A stretch of 37,137 bases of DNA, from positions 1 through 37,137 of the forward strand of contig USGG01000015.1 of assembly GCA_900554215.1 (NCBI GenBank). Direction: 5' to 3'. Source of the stretch: an uncultured Megasphaera sp. (GTDB taxonomy: Bacteria; Bacillota; Negativicutes; Veillonellales; Megasphaeraceae). The notes below the pieces were generated by a model, which was given only the letters and a program-made list of their open reading frames with translations, was not told the DNA's origin and did no database searches. The translations under genes were made by a program, and so were the position numbers. This document shows positions 8,353 through 15,837 of this stretch, piece after piece (the first letter of the stretch is position 1; every line of letters begins with the position of its first letter).

Positions 8353-9571
8353 GGCTCTTCATCTCCCGGCGCATCATAGAATAGGCTTCCAACGGCTCGT
8401 TTACGGGAATAGCAACGACCTGCTGGGCATGACGGGCCGCGTCAAGGTCCTGGCCGTCTTCATCGAGAATGCGGCTGACAGCACAGCGGACCAGACGTCC
8501 CTTGGGCTGGAGAAATTCGACGGTCTGCCCAACCTTAAAGTGATTGCGCTGTTCGATCCAGGCCAGCTTCCGTTCCGCGTCATAGGAGCGGACGAGGCCG
8601 ATGAATTCATGAGTCTGCGTATTGCTCGAATGGCTGTACACCTGATCGGCTTCCGTCGGACGGGACACAGAAAAGCCCCGCGTATAGGGACGGTGAGAAA
8701 TCTTTTCTAACTCCTCTACCCATTCAGGCAGGACGCGGAAATGTTCCGGGTCCCGTTCATAGGCGTCGAGAGCCTGACGATATACCTTGACAACCGTCGC
8801 AACGTAGTGAACGCTCTTCATGCGCCCCTCGATTTTCAGGCTGCACAAGCCGGCGTCGTACAAGTCGGGCAGATACGGAAGAAGGCACAGATCCTTGGAA
8901 TTGAAGATATACGTGCCCCGTTCGTCTTCCATGACCGGAAAATACTGGCCCGGCCGCTTCTCTTCTACGACGTTGTATTTGAACCGGCAGCACTGGACGC
9001 ACTGACCCCGGTTAGAATCGCGGTTTTCCGTAAAGTAATTGCTCAGCAGGCAGCGGCCCGAATAGGAAATGCACATCGCGCCGTGCACGAAGCCTTCCAG
9101 CTCAACGGGCACCTTGTCGTGAATGGCCTTTACGTCTTTTAAGCTGACCTCGCGGGCCATGACAACGCGCTTTGCGCCGGCGTCATGCCAAAATTTCGCC
9201 GACGCCCAGTTGGTCACGTTGGCCTGTGTCGAAATATGAATGGGCAGGTCGGGCACGATTTGCCGGGCCAGGCTGAAAATGCCGGGGTCGGCAATGAGCA
9301 CGGCGTCGACATGAATATCCCGCAGGCTGGTCAAGTATTCCGGCAGGCCGTTTAAGTCGGCGTTGTGGGGAAAGATATTGACGGTCACGTGAACCTTCTT
9401 CCCCAGCCCATGGGCGTAGCGGACGGCTTCTTCCATTTCTTCCAGGGAAAAATTGTCGCTGAAAGCCCGAAGCCCAAAGGACTTGCCGCCTAAATACACG
9501 GCGTCCGCCCCGGCGTCAATAGCCGACAGCACATGATCCAGCGACCCTGCCGGCGCTAATAATTCTGCCAT
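8345..9571 (-). CDS. U32 peptidase-family protein (probable RNA hydroxylation, TrhP/RlhA type)
   Basis: A U32-family protein of 408 residues. The U32 signature EGFVHGAMCISYSGRCLLS is at about 159-177 and is followed by further cysteines in the GQCVQCCR segment (191-195), fitting an iron-sulfur cluster. Characterised relatives (TrhP/YegQ, RlhA) are prephenate-dependent hydroxylation factors for tRNA or rRNA rather than classical peptidases; others are called collagenase-like. Which RNA is modified here cannot be told. Start choice: a longer frame opens at 9592, but AAAGGAGGA lies between that ATG and the one at 9571, so 9571 (MAELLAPAG) is the real start. An extended -10 promoter sits about 45 bp upstream. 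The DUF4911 gene overlaps its 3' end. Confidence 0.9.
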   Translation of the reverse strand: MAELLAPAGSLDHVLSAIDAGADAVYLGGKSFGLRAFSDNFSLEEMEEAVRYAHGLGKKVHVTVNIFPHNADLNGLPEYLTSLRDIHVDAVLIADPGIFSLARQIVPDLPIHISTQANVTNWASAKFWHDAGAKRVVMAREVSLKDVKAIHDKVPVELEGFVHGAMCISYSGRCLLSNYFTENRDSNRGQCVQCCRFKYNVVEEKRPGQYFPVMEDERGTYIFNSKDLCLLPYLPDLYDAGLCSLKIEGRMKSVHYVATVVKVYRQALDAYERDPEHFRVLPEWVEELEKISHRPYTRGFSVSRPTEADQVYSHSSNTQTHEFIGLVRSYDAERKLAWIEQRNHFKVGQTVEFLQPKGRLVRCAVSRILDEDGQDLDAARHAQQVVAIPVNEPLEAYSMMRREMKSHA

Positions 9572-9613
9572 GAGTCCTCCTTTACAAGCCAATCCAAGTA
9601 ATACATATAGGCT

Positions 9614-9622
9614 ATTATATCA
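9614..9622 (-). promoter_or_regulatory. Extended -10 promoter for the U32 gene
   Basis: TGATATAAT on the minus strand, that is TGN followed by a perfect TATAAT, with no good -35. Transcription from here would leave a leader of about 35 nt before the ATG at 9571. Confidence 0.6.
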
Positions 9623-9665
9623 TAGATTATGTAAATAGGCTGTACGTTATTTGTCAGCAAAAATT

Positions 9666-9706
9666 CACAAAAAGAGTGATTGCCCGCCTCTCAAGCAATC
9701 ACCCTC
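9666..9706 (-). terminator. Terminator at the end of the miaB-to-adh gene run
   Basis: On the minus strand a stem of about 11 bp (GAGGGTGATTGC with GCAATCACTC, one G-U) is followed by five T. It lies just past the alcohol dehydrogenase stop and closes the ten-gene run. Confidence 0.88.
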
Positions 9707-9723
9707 TTCTATCGTTACATATA

Positions 9724-10815
9724 TTATCTTCGTATAGCCTTGTAGATATTCGACACTACACCGGCCGTCACGTCATAAGACGTAGCCTTTACGGAATTCG
9801 TCTTCATCGTCATGGCCGTGAATTTCGCAACGTCTTCGTCGCTCAGCTCCACGGCTTCGGGCATAAGGTCTTTCATGAAGGCTCCAAAGTCTTCGGCGTC
9901 GGAAAATCCCAGGATTTCCCATACCCGTTCCGCCTTATCGGCCATGGATTCTTCCATGAGCTTCATGTACTGCGGCAGGAACAGGCCGTTGGCCCGGCCG
10001 TGGGACAGGCCTTTGTAATAGGTCAGGGGATAGCCCATGCCGTGAACCAGTGTCGTTCCGGCCTGAGAAATGACAATGCCGGCCAAGGTCGAGGCGTACA
10101 TGAGGTCTTCGCGGACGGCGTAAGGCAAATGGCCGCGCAGGTTCGTCAAATGAACGCCGAGGAAGCGCATGGCTTCTTCGGCCCACACGTCGCTGACCGG
10201 CGTCGAAGCCTTGGCCATGTAGCCTTCTATGGCGTGGGATAAGGCGTCGATAGCCGTATCGATCGTGACAGCTTCCGGCACCTCCATCGTAAAGGACGGA
10301 TCGGCCAGGGCCAGCTTCGGATACAAGAGCGGCGACTTGACCGACTGTTTTGTTCCGGCGCTGTGATTCGTCAGGACGCTGATCTTCGTCACCTCGCTGC
10401 CGGTACCCGACGTCGTAGGCACGGCAACGATCGGCAGCGGCGCGTTATACGGGCCTTTAAACAGGGCCGCGTCGTCCAATTCATTCGTACACAGCAAGGC
10501 GATGACCTTGGCCGCATCCATAGGCGAACCGCCGCCGATGCCGACGACGAAATCGACACCCTCCTGCCGGCCCAGAGCCGCGCCCTTGCGCACCGTTTCG
10601 ACAGACGGATTGGCTTCTACGTCGTCGAACAAGACCCATTCGATTCCCAAGGATTCCAGCAGGGATTCGACAGCATCCTGGGAACCGTTTTGTTTTGCCG
10701 AACGGCGGCCCGTAACGAGCAGGGCTTTGCTGCCCAAAGCTTTGACGTCGTCGCCGGCTTCGGCTACGCAGTCTTTGCCAAAGTATAGTTTTGTCGGCAT
10801 CTCATAGGAAAACAT
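9724..10815 (-). CDS. Iron-containing alcohol dehydrogenase
   Basis: Group III metal-dependent alcohol dehydrogenase, 363 residues, cytoplasmic. It has the NAD(P)-binding GGGSPMD (94-100) and the TTSGTGSEVT block (134-143). All four metal ligands are visible: D190, H194, H258 and H272. The family reduces aldehydes or oxidises alcohols (butanol, propanediol, lactaldehyde and others); the substrate cannot be deduced. The ATG at 10815 follows CAGGGGG, 3 bp after the stop of the gamma-carbonic-anhydrase-like gene, so translation is probably coupled. It is the last gene of the run that begins at miaB and is followed by a strong terminator. Its link to the upstream tRNA/rRNA genes looks positional. 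Confidence 0.93.
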   Translation of the reverse strand: MFSYEMPTKLYFGKDCVAEAGDDVKALGSKALLVTGRRSAKQNGSQDAVESLLESLGIEWVLFDDVEANPSVETVRKGAALGRQEGVDFVVGIGGGSPMDAAKVIALLCTNELDDAALFKGPYNAPLPIVAVPTTSGTGSEVTKISVLTNHSAGTKQSVKSPLLYPKLALADPSFTMEVPEAVTIDTAIDALSHAIEGYMAKASTPVSDVWAEEAMRFLGVHLTNLRGHLPYAVREDLMYASTLAGIVISQAGTTLVHGMGYPLTYYKGLSHGRANGLFLPQYMKLMEESMADKAERVWEILGFSDAEDFGAFMKDLMPEAVELSDEDVAKFTAMTMKTNSVKATSYDVTAGVVSNIYKAIRR

Positions 10816-10818
10816 AGT

Positions 10819-11340
10819 TTATTCCCCCTGCATCTTCTTGTATTCTGCCCCTAAATCGGCATACAGCTTGACCTCGCTTTGTACGCCGTCGACTTCTTCC
10901 TGCGACAGCTCGCGGACTACCTTGGCCGGCATGCCGTATACGAGGGAACGGGACGGAATGACCTTCTTTTTCGTAATCATCGTACCGGCGCCGATGATCG
11001 ATTCGTCGCCGATTTCCGTAGCGTCCATGAGGATAGAGCCCATGCCGATCAGACAGCCCTTGCCGATCGAATGGCCGTGCAGGATGACATTGTGGCCGAC
11101 GAGGGTATTGTCGCCGATGATCATAGGCAGGGCCGGGTAGGTGTGAACTGTCGAGTTGTCCTGAATGCTGACGTTTTCGCCGATGATGATCTGGCTTTCG
11201 TCGCCGCGGATAACGGCGTGAGGCCAAATATTCGCGCCGGCTTTAATCGTAACGTTGCCAATAATAACGGCCGATTCGGCGATATATGCCGTCGGGTCTA
11301 TCTGCGGCGTGTATCCGCCAAAGGGAATAATCTGTGCCAT
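10819..11340 (-). CDS. Gamma-carbonic-anhydrase-like hexapeptide-repeat protein
   Basis: A left-handed beta-helix protein of 173 residues, of the YrdA/PaaY gamma-carbonic-anhydrase class. Hexapeptide repeats run through about residues 10-130. Three histidines in the right places for metal binding are present: H66 (VHTYP), H83 and H88 (VGHNVILHG). The acidic loop carrying the proton-shuttle glutamate of Cam-type enzymes is not evident, as usual for this subfamily, so carbonic anhydrase activity is uncertain. The ATG at 11340 follows AAGGAGG. It lies 25 bp after rsmA and 3 bp before the alcohol dehydrogenase. Confidence 0.88.
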   Translation of the reverse strand: MAQIIPFGGYTPQIDPTAYIAESAVIIGNVTIKAGANIWPHAVIRGDESQIIIGENVSIQDNSTVHTYPALPMIIGDNTLVGHNVILHGHSIGKGCLIGMGSILMDATEIGDESIIGAGTMITKKKVIPSRSLVYGMPAKVVRELSQEEVDGVQSEVKLYADLGAEYKKMQGE

Positions 11341-11365
11341 AGTCTGAATCCTCCTTAAAGAAATA

Positions 11366-12232
11366 TTACTTTGCTTCGTCCGCCGCCAGATTGCTCCAGG
11401 CGTCGGCTACGTCGGCAAACTCCTGCAAGCTCATCGTTTCGCCGCGGCGGCTGCCGTCTATACAGCTGGCTTCCAATATGCCGGCAATCTGTTCTTTCGA
11501 CAAGCCTGCTGATTTAAGGGTATTGGAAAAGGTCTTGCGGCGCTGTGAAAAGGCCGTCTTGACGACCTGGAAAAACCGTTTTTCTTCCTGTACCTGTACA
11601 GGCGGCGTCGGCCGTACATCCATAGACATGACAGCCGACGTTACTTCCGGCGCAGGCATAAAGCATTTCGGCGAAATTTCAAATAACATCCGCGGCTCCG
11701 TATAATATTGGACCGACACGGACAAGGCCCCGTATATCTTGCTGCCCGGCGCGGCTACCATCCGCTCGGCCACTTCCTTCTGCACCATGACGACGATTTT
11801 TTCAATGGGCAGCTTCTGCTCGAGGAGCTTCATGATAATCGGCGTCGTAATGTAATAGGGCAGATTAGCGCAGACCTTAAAGGGCTTATGGTTCATCGTT
11901 TCGGCAATGTCGATGCGCATGATGTCGCCGTGGACGACGCGGACATTGTCGTAATGCTCCAGCGTCTTGTCCAATACGGGCAGCAGGTGGTCGTCCAGCT
12001 CGACGGCAGTTACAGCCGCCCCCGTTTCGGCCAGCGCCTGAGTCAGGGTACCGATGCCCGGCCCGATTTCCAGTACGGGATCGCCGGGCTTGAGCTCCGC
12101 CGCCGCGGCGATATCATCGACGACAGCATGGCGGATGAGAAAATTCTGGCCCAGCTTCTTATTCATGCGCAGGCCGAAGCGATTGACGACGTAGCGGACT
12201 ACGTCGGGATTAGACAAATCAACGTCTTTCAC
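11366..12232 (-). CDS. rsmA: 16S rRNA dimethyladenosine transferase RsmA (KsgA)
   Basis: Dimethylates the two adjacent adenines in the 3'-terminal hairpin (helix 45) of 16S rRNA during 30S assembly. The 288 residues show the family GQNFL motif (28-32), SAM-binding EIGPGIGTLT (55-64) and the catalytic NLPYY motif (123-127). The start is GTG at 12232, with GGAGG about 9 nt upstream. It overlaps rnmV by 14 bp, the common Firmicutes pairing in which 5S maturation and 16S methylation genes are adjacent. Loss of this enzyme gives kasugamycin resistance in other bacteria. Identification is secure. Confidence 0.97.
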   Translation of the reverse strand: MKDVDLSNPDVVRYVVNRFGLRMNKKLGQNFLIRHAVVDDIAAAAELKPGDPVLEIGPGIGTLTQALAETGAAVTAVELDDHLLPVLDKTLEHYDNVRVVHGDIMRIDIAETMNHKPFKVCANLPYYITTPIIMKLLEQKLPIEKIVVMVQKEVAERMVAAPGSKIYGALSVSVQYYTEPRMLFEISPKCFMPAPEVTSAVMSMDVRPTPPVQVQEEKRFFQVVKTAFSQRRKTFSNTLKSAGLSKEQIAGILEASCIDGSRRGETMSLQEFADVADAWSNLAADEAK

Positions 12233-12779
12233 TGTCGTCTACCTCCTCTATCTTGGCGAGGGCCTCTTCCCATTCGGCGCGGGTAACGCCGTAGTGATTG
12301 AGGCGCTTTAAAAATTGCTTGGCGTTGCCGTAACCGATGCCGAGAATAGCACCGACGGCAGCCCGGCGGTCCGCCGCTTCGGGAGAGCCGTTCAAATCAG
12401 CCAATACGACGTCGGCCATCGTAAACTGTTCTTCCGGCTCGTACACGGCGCAGCGCGTCTTTTCCAAGGCCAGGCGAATCGCTTCGGGCGACGCCTGTTC
12501 TACGCCCAGGTCGCCGTTGGCGATGGCGTCCTTGCGGGGAATAAAGGCGTGCTTGGCGTCGGGAAAGCGCTCGGTCAAATACTTGCGGATGCGCTCACCG
12601 GCGCTGTCCGGGTCGGTCAGGATGATGATGCCCCGCTTTTCATAGGCATACTGTATCTGCCGGATCGTATCCGGGCGCAGGTTAAATCCATCGGTCGTAA
12701 TCATGTCGGCGTCGATGCCGCTGGCCTGAATGCGGGCCACGTCGGAACGGCCTTCGACGACGAGGACTTCCTTAATCAT
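12219..12779 (-). CDS. rnmV: Ribonuclease M5
   Basis: Matures 5S rRNA in Firmicutes. The 186 residues begin MIKEVLVVEGRSD, with the TOPRIM glutamate E9 and the acidic TDPDSAGERIR block (D56, D58). A longer frame opens 18 nt upstream at 12797, but AAGGAG lies between the two ATGs with good spacing to 12779, so the shorter start is chosen. It overlaps the stop of the upstream PLP-enzyme gene by 8 bp and rsmA by 14 bp, a coupled trio. DnaG-type TOPRIM proteins were considered, but the size and the rsmA neighbour fit M5. Confidence 0.95.
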   Translation of the reverse strand: MIKEVLVVEGRSDVARIQASGIDADMITTDGFNLRPDTIRQIQYAYEKRGIIILTDPDSAGERIRKYLTERFPDAKHAFIPRKDAIANGDLGVEQASPEAIRLALEKTRCAVYEPEEQFTMADVVLADLNGSPEAADRRAAVGAILGIGYGNAKQFLKRLNHYGVTRAEWEEALAKIEEVDDSERR

Positions 12780-14064
12780 GGGCGTCTCCTTCGGCATGGT
12801 CGCTGATGTATTTGGCAGCGCTCATGACGGCCAATACGTTGTGCTCAAAGACGATGCCCCCTTGGAGATAAATCATATAGGGCTCGCGAATGGGGCCGTC
12901 AGCCGATAATTCAATGGACGAGCCCTGCACGAAATCGCCGGCAGCCATGATGATCTTGTCGGCATAACCGGGCATGTCGTCGGGAATCGGCGTAACGTGG
13001 GCATCGACAGGAGAGAAGGACTGAATTCCCTGGCAGAACAGGCACATATTCTGTTCGTTTTCCAGGTAAATCGTCTGAATCAGGTCGTACCGTTCTTCTT
13101 CCGGCAGCGGCGATACCTTAAATCCCAGCTGGGCGAAGACGGCCGCCGCGAAAACGGCCCCTTTAATGGCTTGCGCCGTCACGTGGGGAGCCATGAAAAA
13201 TCCCTGGAAGAACAGGCGGTAGCCCGCCGCATAGGAGCCGAGCTCGTCGCCCAGCCCCGGCGCCGTCAAATAGTCCGCCGCCGCCGAGACCAAATCTTCC
13301 CGGCCGGCAATGTAACCGCCTGTCGGCGCGATGCCTCCGCCAGGATTTTTGATGAGCGAACCGGCAATGATATCTGCACCGGCTTCGATCGGTTCTTCTT
13401 CAGCAGCGAACTCACCGTAGCAGTTGTCGACGAAGCAGATCGTCTGCGGACTTACGGCTTTGACAGTCCGGATGATTTCGCGAATATCAGAAATCTTTAA
13501 AGATGCTCGTGTGCTGTAGCCGCGAGAACGCTGAATCAACACCAGCTTGGGCTGTGCTGCCGCTACTTTTTCCCTGATGCCATCCAGATCATAGGTGTTG
13601 TCCTTCAGAGATACCTCATCATATATTACGCCTTTTTCTTTCAGGGAATGCGGGGTTTCATGGGCATAGCCGATAACGCTCTGCATCGTATCGTACGGCG
13701 CGCCGATGAGGGATATCATCGTATCGCCGTGATGCAGGAGAGCACACAGCACCGTAGCCAGGGCGTGCGTCCCCGATACGAAATGGGGCCGTACAAGGGC
13801 TTTTTCCGCCTTAAATACGTGAGCGAATACTTCGTCCAGCTTTTCCCGTCCCATGTCGCTGTATCCGTATCCGGACGTGCCGGCAAACTGATAGGACGAG
13901 ATCTGGCACTCTCTATACGCCTGCAGTACCTTCTGCGTGTTATGCAGGCAAATCGCGTCAATCCGTTCAAACTGAGCGGCGCAGGCCACCATAGCCTGCT
14001 TTCTGATATGTTCCAAATCGATAGACAAAAACTCAGATCCTTTCTCCTGCTGCGTTCCCTGCAT
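12772..14064 (-). CDS. Methionine gamma-lyase-family PLP enzyme (aluminium resistance protein type)
   Basis: A PLP fold-type I protein of 430 residues in the family annotated as methionine gamma-lyase family or aluminium resistance protein (YnbB-like). The PLP lysine is K239 in GSLIKNPGGG; the aspartate pairing with the cofactor is in the FVDNCYGEF block (211-219). The family is widespread next to miaA/hfq in Firmicutes, but its physiological reaction is poorly established. The start is uncertain: the ATG at 14064 has no well-spaced ribosome site and lies in a hairpin, while an in-frame TTG about 39 nt downstream follows AGGAGAAAGGA. It is 55 bp after miaA and overlaps rnmV. Confidence 0.87.
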   Translation of the reverse strand: MQGTQQEKGSEFLSIDLEHIRKQAMVACAAQFERIDAICLHNTQKVLQAYRECQISSYQFAGTSGYGYSDMGREKLDEVFAHVFKAEKALVRPHFVSGTHALATVLCALLHHGDTMISLIGAPYDTMQSVIGYAHETPHSLKEKGVIYDEVSLKDNTYDLDGIREKVAAAQPKLVLIQRSRGYSTRASLKISDIREIIRTVKAVSPQTICFVDNCYGEFAAEEEPIEAGADIIAGSLIKNPGGGIAPTGGYIAGREDLVSAAADYLTAPGLGDELGSYAAGYRLFFQGFFMAPHVTAQAIKGAVFAAAVFAQLGFKVSPLPEEERYDLIQTIYLENEQNMCLFCQGIQSFSPVDAHVTPIPDDMPGYADKIIMAAGDFVQGSSIELSADGPIREPYMIYLQGGIVFEHNVLAVMSAAKYISDHAEGDAHD

Positions 14065-14119
14065 CCTGTCTTTGCTCTTTGCAGGAACGATTCTAATTTG
14101 TTTTCACAATAGGTATATA

Positions 14120-15049
14120 TTATCTGCCTTCGATCCAGGCGATGACGTCGTCGGCCAGCGCTGCTTCCGAAGGGTACTGTTCTTTTTCAAACCAGCGTAT
14201 ATAGGGCATACGGCGATACCAGGTCATCTGCCGTTTGGCAAAGCGCCGTGTCCGTATCTTAATGCGCTCCGCCGCATCTGCCAGCGTCATCGTTCCCTGG
14301 GCGTACAATGCCAGTTCTTCGTAGCCGATGGCCTTCATGGATTGGCACTGAGGCGATACGCCGGCGTCCAGCAGCCCCTTGACCTCTTCGGGCCAACCTG
14401 CTTCCAGCATCAAATCGACGCGCCGTTCAATGCGCTCGTACAATTCGCTTCGCGGCAGGGACAAGCCGACGACGAAGGCGTCGTACACAAGGCCTTCCGC
14501 CTTTCCGGCCCGCACGAGCTGCCGGCCTTCGCCCCTTTCAATCGCCGCCATGAGGCGCACGAGGCGGTTCGTATTCGACAACAATTCATGCCAGTCCGCA
14601 GGCTGCCACTCCGTCTGCTCCATAATGTAGGATTTCAGCTCGACTTCCGACAATGCGGCGATACGCTCTCTGGCCTTCTGCCGCAGCGCCTCGTCGGCGC
14701 CGGAGCTGTCAAAGCTGTAGCCTTCCAGCAAGGCCTGGACATACAGTCCCGTACCGCCGACGAGAATGGGGATGTTCCCCTTCGCCGCTACGTCGGAAAT
14801 AGCCTTCCGGGCCATCTGGCAGAACAAGGCCGCCGAATAGGGCTCGTCCGGCTCGGCGATGTCGACGAGGTGATGGGTATAACGGCGCAGCTCGCCGGCC
14901 GTCGGCTTGGCCGTACCGATGTCCATGCGCTTGTAAATCTGATAGGCATCGCCGGAAATGAGCTCCGTATGAAAATGTTCGGCCAGGGAAAAGCTCAGGG
15001 CCGTCTTGCCGACGGCCGTCGGGCCGATAATTGCAATTACTTTCTCCAT
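14120..15049 (-). CDS. miaA: tRNA dimethylallyltransferase MiaA
   Basis: Transfers a dimethylallyl group to A37 of tRNAs reading UNN codons, giving i6A37. The 309 residues have the P-loop GPTAVGKT at 9-16, the ISGDAYQIYKRMDIGTAKP region at 31-49 (DAYQIY where most MiaA have DSMQVY), the GGTGLYV segment near 99-105 and the C-terminal RRFAKRQMTWYR block. The ATG at 15049 abuts the upstream methyltransferase stop with no gap, and GGGGAGG precedes it. MiaB, encoded at the head of the same gene run, methylthiolates the product, so both steps of ms2i6A37 are co-encoded with mutS and mutL. Confidence 0.97.
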   Translation of the reverse strand: MEKVIAIIGPTAVGKTALSFSLAEHFHTELISGDAYQIYKRMDIGTAKPTAGELRRYTHHLVDIAEPDEPYSAALFCQMARKAISDVAAKGNIPILVGGTGLYVQALLEGYSFDSSGADEALRQKARERIAALSEVELKSYIMEQTEWQPADWHELLSNTNRLVRLMAAIERGEGRQLVRAGKAEGLVYDAFVVGLSLPRSELYERIERRVDLMLEAGWPEEVKGLLDAGVSPQCQSMKAIGYEELALYAQGTMTLADAAERIKIRTRRFAKRQMTWYRRMPYIRWFEKEQYPSEAALADDVIAWIEGR

Positions 15050-15835
15050 TTATGCCTCCCCGTCTAAGACGGCGTAGCCGACGCGGCTGTATTTGCCGCC
15101 GTACCGCTTCATCTGCGGAAACGCCTGTTCCAGCTCGCGGAAATACCGGCCCTTGACGACGACGCGCCGCCGCGCTTTTTTGATTGCCAGCCGCAGGGAT
15201 TCCACCGTCAGCGGCTCGTGATCCATAATAGGCCGCACGGGCTGGAATTGGCAGCTCGACGCCACGGGCCGGCTGAACATCGGATCAAAATACAATACGT
15301 CGTACGGAGGGGCCGACTCGTCTTCTAAATAATCCTTATAATTTCCTCTCCGCACCTGGACGCGCCGCAAGGCCGCCGTCACATCGTCCTGTTCATGACA
15401 AAAATAGCGGCAGCCCCACTCTGTCACGGCTTCCAGCAGCGGTGACGCTTCCAGCCCATGGACGACAGACCCTGTCGGCAGGGCAAAAGACGCCGTAATC
15501 GCGTCGGCGCCAAAGCCGCAGGTGCAGTCGAGAAGCCGTATCGGCCCTTCCGCTCCGATAGCTTCGAGCAGATGATCTGTCTGCCCCCTTCGAATATGCT
15601 GAATGCGGAGCTCCGCCATATTCAGGCTGAAAAAGTGAGTGCCCTCAGCCCTCTTGAGCTGCGGCCCCCGCGACGTATACACGAGGATATCTTCTCCGTA
15701 CGCAGCCTGCAATTCTTCCATCGTCCGGCCCCGGCGCGGCACGAAGGCGGCGCCGATTTCATCGGCCCAGACGCGGGCTTTCTTGGTCAACGTATTTTTT
15801 GCCTTCAGCGAAGGCGTTACATATATTTTTTCCAT
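15050..15835 (-). CDS. RsmJ-like class I SAM-dependent methyltransferase
   Basis: A 261-residue protein beginning MEKIYVTPSLKA. Motif I DCTCGFGAD is at 103-111 and the catalytic-type DPMF at 184-187, as in RsmJ/YhiQ (16S rRNA m2G). The N-terminal part (VTPSLKA ... FVPRRGRTMEEL) is the form usual in Firmicutes homologues. The target is probably rRNA, but this is by family resemblance only. A longer frame reaches 15910, inside mutL; the ATG at 15835 is preferred because homologues start there and it lies 2 bp after the mutL stop. Its own ribosome site is weak (GGA), so translation is probably coupled to mutL. miaA follows directly. Confidence 0.85.
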   Translation of the reverse strand: MEKIYVTPSLKAKNTLTKKARVWADEIGAAFVPRRGRTMEELQAAYGEDILVYTSRGPQLKRAEGTHFFSLNMAELRIQHIRRGQTDHLLEAIGAEGPIRLLDCTCGFGADAITASFALPTGSVVHGLEASPLLEAVTEWGCRYFCHEQDDVTAALRRVQVRRGNYKDYLEDESAPPYDVLYFDPMFSRPVASSCQFQPVRPIMDHEPLTVESLRLAIKKARRRVVVKGRYFRELEQAFPQMKRYGGKYSRVGYAVLDGEA

Positions 15836-15837
15836 CG

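Noticed and set aside
9572..9592. Longer start for the U32-family gene
   Set aside because: The ribosome site AAAGGAGGA lies inside this stretch and serves the ATG at 9571.
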